This document shows positions 7,947-16,392 of a stretch of 64,000 bases of DNA, in pieces. Made by a program: the position numbers and the translations under genes. Within the stretch, counting starts at the first letter, position 1, and each line of letters opens with the position of its first letter. This stretch comes from Flavisolibacter tropicus (GTDB lineage Bacteria; Bacteroidota; Bacteroidia; Chitinophagales; Chitinophagaceae): NCBI RefSeq assembly GCF_001644645.1, contig NZ_CP011390.1:4915501-4979500 (forward strand), in the 5' to 3' direction. A model generated the notes under the pieces. It had not been told where the DNA came from. It saw only the letters and a program-made list of their open reading frames with translations, and searched no databases.

Positions 7947-9539
7947 ATGCCTATGCCTATGAAAACTCCTCACTTCTGTAGTTATATCATTGGATGCCAA
8001 TTGGTGTTTTTAGCAACTGTCTACACAAATGCACAAGCACCCGTAGAGGCCTTATTTACCACGTATAAGAATACTGCTGCCGGTGCAAAAGCCTATACGG
8101 CCACCCCTGCGCCCAACTCTGGTACATTTAATGGTTGCGCTAAGGACGCTTCAAGTTATAGCTTTAAAAATGGCACTAAGAATGGGTTGCTTTTAACGGA
8201 TATTACTGTCAATGGCTTCAACTATATGCTAACCAATAGTGCCCCGGCTACTATAAAACTTCGTAGGGTCAATAATGCCGCTGTTACCGGTAATCGCCAT
8301 ATTATCTTTTTAGAATCGGTCACGGCACCAGCCACAGGCTGCCCCGGTAATAAGCAATATCGATTAAAATCACCTTACCTGGACGATATGGAGCTTTTCT
8401 TAAACAATAACTATGTAAACCAGGGCACTGATAATATATTTACTAATGCCGGTAACGGCGATGGCAACAATAATAATATTGAGCGGGTAGATGTGGTCTT
8501 TTCCAATGGCGTTTCCTCCTCCATTGCCACACAGGCGGGTTTTGCTCTTTTTGACCGGGGTATTAATAATGCACATGACCCATTTCGGATAGCGGCTATT
8601 ACAGCTATCAACACGAATGGCGACCCAATAGCTTTTGGCCCGGCGCGCACCTGTGTTGGTGGAAATGGAAGTAATAACGGCAGTTGGGGACATCCTTCCC
8701 ATCCAAATGGCAACCAGGACCTGTCGGTATATGTAATGCGGAGAGAAGCTGCTGAAACACAATTGCGCTCTTCAGCAGCCATCAACCAACAACTTGGTGG
8801 TGTGTTTTTCTCTTTAGCTGATTTGGGTATTAAAGCCAACCAGGTTATTTATGGGTATGCCATTTTAAGTACCGATGGTATTGCTAACCCTGCTTCCAGC
8901 CAGTTATTGGATATCGCAGACCAAACGGTTTATCCAACAAATACAACAGAGGCCGTAGGTGGTGGGTTAGATCTTATTGCCGTCAATGCCTTTTTTCAAA
9001 CAGCAATAACACTTATTGGCCAGGAAATAACTTTAAAAGGGAGCCTGCAGGATAATAAAGCTGTGCTGCAGTGGAGTTTGAAAGAACTGCCTATCAATAG
9101 CCAGGCAGAGTTACAGCATTCAATGAACGGCCGCGATTTTACCACCTTTTATTCATTTTCTATTCCCGGTACTTCTTACACGGCCTCTTATACCGATCCG
9201 GCAGAAGGCTATGCTTTCTACCGCCTGAAATTGAACGTGTCGGGCTATCAACCGCTCTATAGCAATATTATACAGGTAAAAGGATCGCACCGCACCGTAT
9301 TGCTATATCCAACACGTATTAAACCCACTCAGCCAGTTCAACTGAAAGGGTTGCCAGAAGGCCCTATTTCCATAAGGATCGTTTCAGCTCTAGGTACCAT
9401 TTGTATGGCAACTGTAACTAGTCAAAATGGGATAGGGGTGATAGAACCGCCACCGGCAGGCTTTGTAAAAGGGCTTTATTTAGTGTCAGTCATTGACTGT
9501 AACAATACAATCCATAATGCTAAACTGGTGGTTTATTAA
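7947..9539 (+). CDS. Secreted protein with type IX-like C-terminal sorting domain
   Basis: A 530-residue exported protein of unknown function. A signal peptide ends near YTNAQA (about residue 30); three ATGs in a row (7947, 7953, 7959) leave the start open by four codons. The middle is Asn/Gly-rich, beta-type sequence with several Cys (GCAKD, TGCPGNK, RTCVGG) that may pair after export. The last 80 residues (LYPTRIKPTQPVQLKGL, then GLYLVSVIDCN and KLVVY) resemble the type IX sorting module used to anchor proteins on the Bacteroidetes surface. No enzyme signature is visible. It may be an adhesin-like surface protein, but that is a guess. Confidence 0.75.
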   Translation: MPMPMKTPHFCSYIIGCQLVFLATVYTNAQAPVEALFTTYKNTAAGAKAYTATPAPNSGTFNGCAKDASSYSFKNGTKNGLLLTDITVNGFNYMLTNSAPATIKLRRVNNAAVTGNRHIIFLESVTAPATGCPGNKQYRLKSPYLDDMELFLNNNYVNQGTDNIFTNAGNGDGNNNNIERVDVVFSNGVSSSIATQAGFALFDRGINNAHDPFRIAAITAINTNGDPIAFGPARTCVGGNGSNNGSWGHPSHPNGNQDLSVYVMRREAAETQLRSSAAINQQLGGVFFSLADLGIKANQVIYGYAILSTDGIANPASSQLLDIADQTVYPTNTTEAVGGGLDLIAVNAFFQTAITLIGQEITLKGSLQDNKAVLQWSLKELPINSQAELQHSMNGRDFTTFYSFSIPGTSYTASYTDPAEGYAFYRLKLNVSGYQPLYSNIIQVKGSHRTVLLYPTRIKPTQPVQLKGLPEGPISIRIVSALGTICMATVTSQNGIGVIEPPPAGFVKGLYLVSVIDCNNTIHNAKLVVY

Positions 9540-9650
9540 TGAAGTAGTAGCCTTGATCTGTTGATAGCATTGAGATGGATAAGTTTTTGCTGCTAATTTT
9601 TAAGTAGGGTAACAGGTGTTGCAGGATTGGTAGACGCAAAAAACTTAGCT

Positions 9651-9971
9651 ATGAAATTTGGAAATTGGAAGGTGACGCAAGATGGCATTGTATGGAAAGG
9701 GCCAGGCTACAACGAGTTTGTTATACCCGCTACAGAACTGGTGGCGGAGCGGCCGGGTCTGTTAAGTACGCCTACTACGTACGAATGGATCATGCGGGCC
9801 ACCGACGAGCACTGGCTTACCGAAGATGATCTCTATGACCTGAACTACGCCTTTGTATTCGCAGCCGCCCGTTATGGATTGAACTTCAATTACGAAACCT
9901 TCGACAATACGCTGGAGGAGCAATACGAGCGTTTTGACGACGAAGATGACGAAGACGATGACGACTATTAG
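9651..9971 (+). CDS. Conserved-looking small protein with poly-acidic C-terminus
   Basis: About 106 residues from the ATG at 9651 (MKFGNWKVTQDGIVWKG); an in-frame TTG at 9627 could add eight residues but the ATG is the better start. The first 90 residues are mixed alpha/beta with many aromatics (WIMRATDEHWLTEDDLYDLNYAFVFAAARYG). The last 16 are almost entirely Asp and Glu ending in Tyr. There is no signal peptide or membrane helix, so it is cytoplasmic. I do not recognise a named function. The acidic tail might bind a basic partner or be a solubility feature. Confidence 0.72.
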   Translation: MKFGNWKVTQDGIVWKGPGYNEFVIPATELVAERPGLLSTPTTYEWIMRATDEHWLTEDDLYDLNYAFVFAAARYGLNFNYETFDNTLEEQYERFDDEDDEDDDDY

Positions 9972-9999
9972 GCTTTTAGAACCTTATCCTTTCTGGCGC

Positions 10000-10317
10000 T
10001 TATTTCAATCGGCCGTTGCGTTCTTCTTTGCGAAGCTGCGCATCAAACACAAAAGTGCCAAAGGGGAGAAAAGCGGCTATAAAAGCTAATGCTACTTTCT
10101 TCAGGGGCCAGTCGCGTTCACGATACATCATTAATACTGCTATTACAAAGGCTACGAACAATAACCCGTGTACCCAACCAACATACTTTACGGCTTCTGG
10201 TTGATCGGCCAGGTATTTTAGCGGCATGGCTATTCCTAACAAAACCAGTAGTGATAGGCCTTCAGCCATTCCAATAAAGCGCAAGCGACCCATAGGGCTT
10301 TCCAGCATCTTTTTCAT
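10000..10317 (-). CDS. DUF3817 family integral membrane protein
   Basis: About 105 residues with three or four membrane helices and the DUF3817 pattern: RLRFIGMAEGLSLLVLLGIAMPLKY, then VKYVGWVHGLLFVAFVI and WPLKKVALAFIAAFLPFGTFVFD. Members are small inner-membrane proteins without a known activity. I take the ATG at 10317 rather than a GTG two codons upstream. A -7 box at 10340-10347 with a -33 TTG precedes it. It stands alone, so its neighbours give no hint of its job. Confidence 0.85.
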   Translation of the reverse strand: MKKMLESPMGRLRFIGMAEGLSLLVLLGIAMPLKYLADQPEAVKYVGWVHGLLFVAFVIAVLMMYRERDWPLKKVALAFIAAFLPFGTFVFDAQLRKEERNGRLK

Positions 10318-10339
10318 AGACACGTTTTACTTTGGACCG

Positions 10340-10367
10340 CAAACCTACTACATTAACCGGCTGTCAA
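10340..10367 (-). promoter_or_regulatory. Promoter of the DUF3817 gene
   Basis: Minus strand TAGGTTTG (10347 to 10340) is an exact TAnnTTTG -7 box, with TTG at 10367 to 10365 after a 17-base gap, the usual -33 spacing. Confidence 0.6.
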
Positions 10368-10415
10368 CTGGTTTTTAACATAGGTTTCCAGCTAGCAGCG
10401 AAACAGAAGCCTAAC

Positions 10416-10444
10416 TAGTCATTAGTCATTGGTTGGCATACAAA
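10416..10444. repeat. CATTAGTCATTGG word repeat
   Basis: CTAGTCATTAGTCATTGG recurs in rearranged form at 56019-56048 (CTAGTCATTGGTCATTAGTG). Part of the low-complexity intergenic words. Confidence 0.4.
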
Positions 10445-10445
10445 A

Positions 10446-10590
10446 GCCGAAGACTAAGCTACTTATTAAAGATTATCGCCATCTTAGGCTTGGCCCTTTT
10501 TCGGGTTTTGTTCGATATTGCTTCGATTCTTCTTCGATATTCCTTCGATATTGCTTCGATACATAGAATCGAACAACTATCGAATCAAAT
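10446..10590 (-). repeat. TCGAAG dispersed repeat, copy 1
   Basis: On the minus strand, repeated ATCGAAG words lead into ATCGAACAAAACCCGA and end in AATCTTTAATAAGTAGC. A homologous copy lies on the plus strand at 32931-33051. No open frame is shared by the two copies. Confidence 0.75.
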
Positions 10591-10599
10591 ACGAAGAAA

Positions 10600-10870
10600 A
10601 TGTGTTGTATTTTGCCGCTTGTCCCTTTTTTCTTGACCATTCCCTCCACTTCTTCATTCCTAATTTTTTGTTCAATATTCTTCATAATCCTGTTCATCCA
10701 TTTTAAATCCTACGAATTCTTGGTCCTCCTTTTCTCCTTTCCCTCTTTTCATCTCTTAGCGCACCTCCGTGCCTTTCCTTAACTCTGTTCCTCCTACTCC
10801 GCGTCAATCGGCGTCATCTGCGGGATACCCGTGCGTGGGGGCTCCCCTTGCGGGGGCGGGTGCGTCTTTG
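10600..10870. repeat. Intergenic word-repeat cluster upstream of dnaB
   Basis: A T- and C-rich stretch with words of the kind TTCTTCATTCC, TTGTTCAATATTC, CTCTTAGCGCACCTCCGTGCC and, at 10799-10824, GCGTCAATCGGCGTCATCTG. Related words recur at 60420-60700 and 63240-63502. No gene is visible here. Confidence 0.5.
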
Positions 10871-10925
10871 TCAGCAGCCTGCTTTCACACTACCAAAAAA
10901 AACGCAATATTTATTTTGACTTTAT

Positions 10926-11017
10926 TTATGCACAGGCCTTTTCCATATCGGTTAAACAATTCAAATTTGCTACCCCTCCAACCAAAACGTGCATAACTGC
11001 CCGAAAACTGTGGATAA
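10926..11017. other. Cluster of three DnaA-box-like sites upstream of dnaB
   Basis: TTATGCACA at 10926-10934 (plus), TTATGCACG read on the minus strand at 10988-10996, and TTATCCACA read on the minus strand at 11009-11017. The last is a perfect consensus DnaA box. An A/T-rich run precedes them (10897-10929). It could be part of a replication origin or a DnaA-responsive control region for dnaB. Confidence 0.4.
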
Positions 11018-11148
11018 CTGCTGTATCGTTTGTGCGTTTATGGTACTAGGGATTTGATCCGGGTCATACTAATTTAGAGGACAGGTGTTGGTACACTTAC
11101 TGCATCGTCCTATGAAATGCGCAGTATTAACCCTCATAGGAAAAACTT

Positions 11149-12696
11149 ATGGACTTAACGAATCTGAACCGCGATAGAAAGAAAAGGAAGGCGCCCATGG
11201 ATTTGAGCACGATGGTGTACGGTAAAGTACCCCCTCAGGCCAAAGAACTTGAAGATGCTGTACTAGGTGCTGTGATGCTGGAGAAAGGAGCATTTGATAC
11301 GGTAGTGGAAATCTTGAAACCCGAATGCTTCTATGTAGACGCTAACCAGCGCATCTTCAAAGCCATGAAGAGCCTGGCCAATAAGAGCCAACCCATTGAT
11401 ATCCTGACGGTTGTGGAAGAACTGCGCATGTTGGAGGAGTTGGAAGCGGTGGGCGGCCCGTACTATGTAACCAAGCTGACCAACTCGGTGGTGTCGGCGG
11501 CTAACATTGAAGCACACTCCCGTATCATCCTGCAAAAGTTTATTCAGCGCGAGTTGATCCGCATCTCTGGAGAGATCATCAATGATGCGTATGAAGAGAG
11601 CGCTGACGTATTTGACCTGCTGGATCAGGCCGAGAGCAAGATGTATGAAGTTACCAGCAAGCACTTAAAGAGTTCCTACCAATCAATAGACTCGGTGTTG
11701 GTGCAAACCATTCAGCGTATTGAAGAAATGCGCCACCGCAATGAAGATATAACGGGCGTGCCGAGTGGCTTCCCTAGCTTGGATAAAGTAACCTATGGAT
11801 GGCAGAATACTGACTTGGTCATCTTGGCTGCCCGTCCTGCCGTGGGTAAGACCGCCTTTGCCTTGAACCTGGCACGTAATGCTGCCCTGGATCCGCGCAA
11901 GCAAACACCGGTAGCCGTGTTCTCCCTAGAGATGGGGGCCGCTCAGCTGGTTGGTCGTATCCTTGCTGCCGAGAGCGAAATTCACCTCGAAAAGATCTCG
12001 CGTGGTAAGATGGAAGAACATGAAATGAAGCAGTTGTATGCCAAAGGTATACAGAAGCTGGCGCAGGCACCCATATTCATTGATGATACCGCTTCTTTGA
12101 ACATATTTGAATTGCGCGCCAAGTGCCGCCGTTTGAAGAACATCAACAATATTGGTATGATCATCATCGATTATCTGCAGCTAATGAGTGGTACCGGTGG
12201 TTCCGGAAACCGTGAGCAAGAGATCTCTACCATCTCCCGTTCACTGAAACACTTGGCAAAAGAATTACAGGTGCCGATCATTGCCCTGTCTCAGTTAAGC
12301 CGGGAAGTAGAAAAACGTAAGGATGGTAACAAGATGCCGCAGTTGAGTGACCTTCGTGAATCGGGTGCCATTGAACAAGATGCCGACATGGTGTGCTTTA
12401 TCTACCGTCCGGAATACTACGATGTAACGCAAAACGAAATGGGGGAGAGCAACCGTGGTGAAACCCATCTTCGTATAGCCAAGCACCGTAATGGTTCGTT
12501 GGAAACGATTGTATTGAGAGCCCGCTTGGAAATCCAGCGTTTCTTTGATGATAATGGTGGTGATGGAATGGGTAACGGCAATTTGCCTACCAACTGGAAG
12601 CCGGTTTCTGATTCTGACGGAGGTGGCGGTGCGCGCATGTTCATCCAAACCAGCAGTAAGATGAACGACTTTGGTGATGATGAAGATCCGTTCTAA
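11149..12696 (+). CDS. dnaB: Replicative DNA helicase DnaB
   Basis: A 515-residue hexameric helicase that unwinds DNA at the replication fork. The N-terminal DnaB domain (about 28-130, PPQAKELEDAVLGAVMLE) is followed by a linker and a RecA-like ATPase core (about 200-470). Walker A is RPAVGKTA at 229-236; Walker B is seen in MIIIDYLQLM; then SRSLKHLAKELQVPIIALSQLSR and LRESGAIEQDAD. A glycine-rich, Asp-rich tail (NDFGDDEDPF) ends it. No intein is present. The 826-base upstream stretch holds DnaA-box-like sites and repeats. A terminator follows at 12731-12757. Confidence 0.97.
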   Translation: MDLTNLNRDRKKRKAPMDLSTMVYGKVPPQAKELEDAVLGAVMLEKGAFDTVVEILKPECFYVDANQRIFKAMKSLANKSQPIDILTVVEELRMLEELEAVGGPYYVTKLTNSVVSAANIEAHSRIILQKFIQRELIRISGEIINDAYEESADVFDLLDQAESKMYEVTSKHLKSSYQSIDSVLVQTIQRIEEMRHRNEDITGVPSGFPSLDKVTYGWQNTDLVILAARPAVGKTAFALNLARNAALDPRKQTPVAVFSLEMGAAQLVGRILAAESEIHLEKISRGKMEEHEMKQLYAKGIQKLAQAPIFIDDTASLNIFELRAKCRRLKNINNIGMIIIDYLQLMSGTGGSGNREQEISTISRSLKHLAKELQVPIIALSQLSREVEKRKDGNKMPQLSDLRESGAIEQDADMVCFIYRPEYYDVTQNEMGESNRGETHLRIAKHRNGSLETIVLRARLEIQRFFDDNGGDGMGNGNLPTNWKPVSDSDGGGGARMFIQTSSKMNDFGDDEDPF

Positions 12697-12730
12697 TACT
12701 AAGAGATTAAAGGTGGTGAAAGAAATAAAG

Positions 12731-12757
12731 AGGAGGCTTAGGCCTCCTTTTGTTTTG
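12731..12757 (+). terminator. Terminator after dnaB
   Basis: AGGAGGC / GCCTCCT stem with a four-base loop, followed by TTTTGTTTTG. Confidence 0.75.
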
Positions 12758-12853
12758 AGATGATTTCTTAGTTACCTTTTCGTTTTCACAAACCTTAAAT
12801 TGAATCTTGGGACTTTAAAACATTCAATGCTTAATTGTTAAGTATTCAAAAAG

Positions 12854-13594
12854 ATGGATTTAGATAAAAAATATGAATTCAAACAAAAGTTACATGCTAA
12901 GATAGTAGAGCAATTTCTTGGCAACCCCAAACACTTTTCAGATGTGTTATGGTATAATCATGAAACGTTTGCTTTGCACAGTCTTATGCAAGGCAACTTG
13001 GCTGAAGCAAAACAGCATTTCTATACATGTGGTAAATTAGATGAATACCGAATAAGGAGTTTTAATGATCGCATTTTTGATTATGGCATTAATCATGTTT
13101 GTTATGCACTTTTAAGTGACGCACATAATTTCTTAAAACAATATGCCCTGTTACGATATGAAAAAGGCAAAAATGCAGAAGCTGGAATGAATGAAATGAT
13201 AACTCAAGGCTTTTCTACAATTATCTGCAATACCATTCAGTTATTCATATTGAACGATATTAAAGGAATTGAAAGGAACCTTAATATTATTGAAGAATTT
13301 ACAGTTAAAAGAGACCCTTTTTTAGCACTTGATCTTCGCTTTTTTCAGGCATTACACGAAAGTAATTCACAGAAAATGTCAGAAACTATAGAGGAACTTG
13401 TTTCACCTTCTGTTCATAAAAAAAGAAATACAGACTCTGTTTTAAGTAATTGCATATCGATTCCTGCTATAGGTTATTTAAAACTTGCTTGGTTGAAAGG
13501 AAGTGAAATAATTCCACAGAGTTCTCTTTTGCCCAAAGAGTTATTGCCTGTAGACCCATTGCCTGTTTATAAGGATATTTATCCTTTTCTCTAA
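12854..13594 (+). CDS. Imm49-like immunity protein (orphan)
   Basis: A 246-residue, alpha-helical soluble protein. Features that suggest the Imm49 family are the central DPFLALDLRFFQALHE block (about 155-170), SIPAIGYLKLAWLKGSEI (about 200-220) and the end LPKELLPVDPLPVYKDIYPF. Imm49 proteins neutralise polymorphic toxins delivered by contact-dependent or type VI systems. No toxin gene is adjacent, so this looks like an orphan immunity gene that may protect against neighbours' toxins. Its base composition looks richer in A/T than dnaB, in line with acquisition by transfer. A weak promoter candidate (TTTG 12753-12756, TACCTTTT 12773-12780) precedes it. The assignment is by memory of the family pattern. 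Confidence 0.7.
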   Translation: MDLDKKYEFKQKLHAKIVEQFLGNPKHFSDVLWYNHETFALHSLMQGNLAEAKQHFYTCGKLDEYRIRSFNDRIFDYGINHVCYALLSDAHNFLKQYALLRYEKGKNAEAGMNEMITQGFSTIICNTIQLFILNDIKGIERNLNIIEEFTVKRDPFLALDLRFFQALHESNSQKMSETIEELVSPSVHKKRNTDSVLSNCISIPAIGYLKLAWLKGSEIIPQSSLLPKELLPVDPLPVYKDIYPFL

Positions 13595-13715
13595 TTCAAA
13601 TAACTTGCTTGCACAAATGCCGTGTCCCTTTCAAATCACGATAGCTAGACTGAGGAGACTCGGCTGGAACCTAAGGACTAAAAGTAGATTGGGGTAACTA
13701 TCATTGATAAAAAGA

Positions 13716-13744
13716 AAAAGGATGCTCAACTGAGCATCCTTTTT
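13716..13744. terminator. Bidirectional terminator
   Basis: AAAAAGGATGCTCA / TGAGCATCCTTTT, a near-perfect stem between the converging Imm49-like gene and the threonine synthase block. Confidence 0.8.
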
Positions 13745-13787
13745 AGCTAGTAAAGCAACTAAACATTCAGTTGCTGCTACTCCATCA

Positions 13788-13985
13788 TTAGTAGCGCAAA
13801 AGCATCAGGATATCTTCCTTATTTCTTTCACTAATAATCGGTATCTCTTCTTCTTTTACATGAGAAGTGATCCACGCCTCAATATTTTCTAGTGCAGAGC
13901 TGGATTCTTCAATAGTAGTGGCAAGTTTGCTCATTACAAGATCCATAACATACAATGCAGCAGATTCCTTAATCGTTAAAAGCAT
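13788..13985 (-). CDS. Small acidic helical protein downstream of thrC
   Basis: A 65-residue soluble protein, probably mostly helical and rich in Glu, Ser and Ile (IEESSSALENIEAWITSHVKEEE). It begins with an ATG 22 bases after the threonine synthase stop and ends 44 bases before a strong terminator, so it is likely co-transcribed with thrC. I do not recognise a family. A role tied to threonine synthase is only a positional idea. It could also be an unrelated passenger gene. Confidence 0.55.
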   Translation of the reverse strand: MLLTIKESAALYVMDLVMSKLATTIEESSSALENIEAWITSHVKEEEIPIISERNKEDILMLLRY

Positions 13986-14007
13986 GTTTTATATTTTGAT
14001 AGGTGAT

Positions 14008-15210
14008 TTATAAGGTTAGATTTTCCAGGTACTTGTAGCCAGTTCCCGTATTAAGTAGCAAAATATTTTCTGCACCTGTGAGGATGTTTTTTTGTTGTAG
14101 GTCTTTCAAGGCAGCAAATAGGGCCGCGCCCTCTGGAGCAAGCAGTAAGCCTTCTGTTTTGGCAAGCGTTTTCCAGCTATCTACAATAGCTTGTTCTGTA
14201 ACTGAAACAACAGTGCCGTTTGATTCTTGCAACACGTTTAACATTAACCGCTCCGCAAAGGGATTCGGTACTGCTAGTCCATTTGCTATAGTAGGTTGTC
14301 CTTTATATTGGGAAGCATCTTTTTGCAGCCCCATATAGGTAAGCGCTAAAGGGTTACAATTGGCAGCTTGAACAGCAATCATTTTGGGTAGTTTTCTAGT
14401 AAGCCAACCCATGGATTGCATTTCCTTAAAAGCTTTCCAAATGCCTATAAGCCCTGTACCACCACCTGCAGGATACAGGATCACATCTGGTAGCTCCCAG
14501 TTAAGTTGTTCTGCTATTTCATATCCCATTGTTTTTTTCCCTTCCAACCGATAGGGCTCTTTCATCGTGGAAATGTCAAAGCAGTTCCTTTGTGTTTTTA
14601 GTTGAGCCACTTTTTTAGCACAATCGCTGATCAGGCCATTCACCAAAATCACTTCGGCACCATACATCATACACTCCATTTGAAATGTAGATGGCGTATG
14701 CGCTGGCATTACTACAATGGCTTCAATACCTGCTTTTGCGCAGTAGGCGCTCAATGCCCCACCCGCATTTCCTGCAGTGGGAATAATACAACACTCAATG
14801 CCGTTACTTTTTGCTTTGGTAACAGCCATGCTTAAGCCCCTGGCTTTGAAGGAGCCGGTAGGGTTCATTGATTCATCCTTTAGTAGCAATTGGGTAAAAC
14901 CCAAGCGCTGGGCTGTTTTTTCAAGTGGTAAAATTGGCGTCCATCCTTCACCAAGGCTAATGGCTTCTTCTTCATCCGCCAAGGGTAAAAACTTACGGTA
15001 GCGCCACATAGATCGCTCTTTGCTATCAATGTTGCTTTTGCTATATGGTGGTTGAAAGTTATACTGAATGATCAATGGATTATTGCCACACTGTTCGCAA
15101 TGTGAGAAAGTGGGCAAAGGTTCCTCTGCAACTGGCTTTCCACAACCTGCACAGACGTAGTGATAAGATAACGCAACTTCAACTTCAGAAACAGAATTTA
15201 TACTATCCAT
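14008..15210 (-). CDS. thrC: Threonine synthase family PLP enzyme
   Basis: A 400-residue fold-type II pyridoxal-phosphate enzyme; threonine synthase turns O-phosphohomoserine into threonine. A zinc-ribbon-like N-terminus has CxxC pairs (Cys20/23 and Cys38/41). The PLP lysine is Lys122 in NPTGSFKARG. The Gly-rich phosphate loop is PAGGGTGLIG. The long form with N-terminal Cys pairs is typical of the plant/archaeal-type enzyme. It sits alone, away from thrA or thrB, downstream of a LysR regulator (57 bases) and upstream of a 65-residue gene. A related enzyme, such as a threonine-synthase-like lyase, cannot be excluded. Confidence 0.85.
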   Translation of the reverse strand: MDSINSVSEVEVALSYHYVCAGCGKPVAEEPLPTFSHCEQCGNNPLIIQYNFQPPYSKSNIDSKERSMWRYRKFLPLADEEEAISLGEGWTPILPLEKTAQRLGFTQLLLKDESMNPTGSFKARGLSMAVTKAKSNGIECCIIPTAGNAGGALSAYCAKAGIEAIVVMPAHTPSTFQMECMMYGAEVILVNGLISDCAKKVAQLKTQRNCFDISTMKEPYRLEGKKTMGYEIAEQLNWELPDVILYPAGGGTGLIGIWKAFKEMQSMGWLTRKLPKMIAVQAANCNPLALTYMGLQKDASQYKGQPTIANGLAVPNPFAERLMLNVLQESNGTVVSVTEQAIVDSWKTLAKTEGLLLAPEGAALFAALKDLQQKNILTGAENILLLNTGTGYKYLENLTL

Positions 15211-15266
15211 TAGAAGGCTAAGCTATAACCCATTGCAGTAGCTTACCAATAGAGTTTTATTATGCG

Positions 15267-16175
15267 TTATAACTTTTGGTTATAGTACTGTTGGGCAAAG
15301 CGGATAAAGGAGGCATTCAATCCGCTGTTCTCTTCACCACGCCGTTGCGTAAAATAAAATTGTCGGGTAATGGTAAGCTCATCAACAAAAAGTCGAACCA
15401 GGTCTCCATACATTAATTCTTTGGCAACCGACTTCATGGGAAGAAAGCCCAGGCAATCATCTGCCAATAAAAAGTTCTTTAGGGCTTCTGTGCCGCCTAA
15501 GCGCATGCAAACTTTTAATTGTGACAGTTTTACGTCTTTTGTTTGTAAAGCGGCTTTAATAGCAGCCAGGGTGCCAGAGCCGCGTTCCCGAAGTGCTATG
15601 GGCTGATGAAGAATTTCTTCCAGTGTGTATTGTGTTTTTTTTGCCAGGTTACTTTTAGCAGAACAAACAGGAACTACTTCGTCGGTAAGAAAATAGAGAC
15701 TGCTGGCAATATGCATATTGTCTTTGCCTTCCGTAATAGCTAAATCAATTTCGTTATTGAGCAAGGCTTTCAATACGTTTTCAGAGTTACGGTTTACCAG
15801 ACTCACTTTTACATCTGGGTGTTGTTTGCGAAAGGCCGATAATACAGGTGGTAAAATGTACAAGGCAACTGTTGTGCTGGCACCTAACTTTAATTCCCCA
15901 CGGAGATGGTTTTTATGTTGAATGGCATTCAGGTCAAATTCCACTTGCTTGCTGATGGCTTCTGCCGTTAGCAGGTGCTGGTAAAGTATTTTGCCTGCTT
16001 CTGTTAATGTAATCGCATTGCCACTGCGATCAAATAACTTGACCCGGTAGTATTCTTCCAAATGACGAATATGTTTGCTTACCGCAGGCTGGCTGATAAA
16101 CAATACTTCGCTGGCCTTAGTGAAACTTAATTGCTGCGCAACGGTTTTAAATACAAGGTGGTTGAATGCTATCAT
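15267..16175 (-). CDS. LysR-type transcriptional regulator
   Basis: About 302 residues. The N-terminal winged helix-turn-helix (FNHLVFKTVAQQLSFTKASEVLFISQPAVSKHIRHLEE) binds DNA, and the rest is a periplasmic-binding-protein-like effector domain (about 90-295). The frame can open further upstream (16190 or a TTG at 16247), but LysR proteins usually begin within a few residues of the FNHL motif, so ATG 16175 is preferred. It lies just before thrC on the same strand, so it may control thrC or itself. The effector cannot be read from the sequence; CbbR- and CysB-like regulators have similar C-terminal domains. Confidence 0.9.
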   Translation of the reverse strand: MIAFNHLVFKTVAQQLSFTKASEVLFISQPAVSKHIRHLEEYYRVKLFDRSGNAITLTEAGKILYQHLLTAEAISKQVEFDLNAIQHKNHLRGELKLGASTTVALYILPPVLSAFRKQHPDVKVSLVNRNSENVLKALLNNEIDLAITEGKDNMHIASSLYFLTDEVVPVCSAKSNLAKKTQYTLEEILHQPIALRERGSGTLAAIKAALQTKDVKLSQLKVCMRLGGTEALKNFLLADDCLGFLPMKSVAKELMYGDLVRLFVDELTITRQFYFTQRRGEENSGLNASFIRFAQQYYNQKL

Positions 16176-16351
16176 GGGTATACAAAGCATTTCAAATGTA
16201 CTATCATTCTTTTGCTCTCCATGCGTATATACGTTTGTTAGTTTCAATAATTAACATCTGTAAAAGTCAAGGTTTATATAACGTAGATGGCTGCATTATG
16301 CAACTGGAGGCTTATAGGTTCTTTAGCTAAATGCTTTCCGCGTCTTAGTAT

Positions 16352-16359
16352 TAGCTTTG
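16352..16359 (+). promoter_or_regulatory. -7 promoter box of rsmE
   Basis: TAGCTTTG matches TAnnTTTG and ends 33 bases before the ATG at 16393. It overlaps an alternative TTG start (16357), which argues for the later start. Confidence 0.55.
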
Positions 16360-16392
16360 CTGTTTTATCAATTTCCTGTTTTAGGCTTTATT

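Noticed and set aside
10433..10782. Several short open frames in the TCGAAG repeat and word-repeat region
   Set aside because: They arise from low-complexity sequence, overlap each other in different frames and show no domain or promoter.
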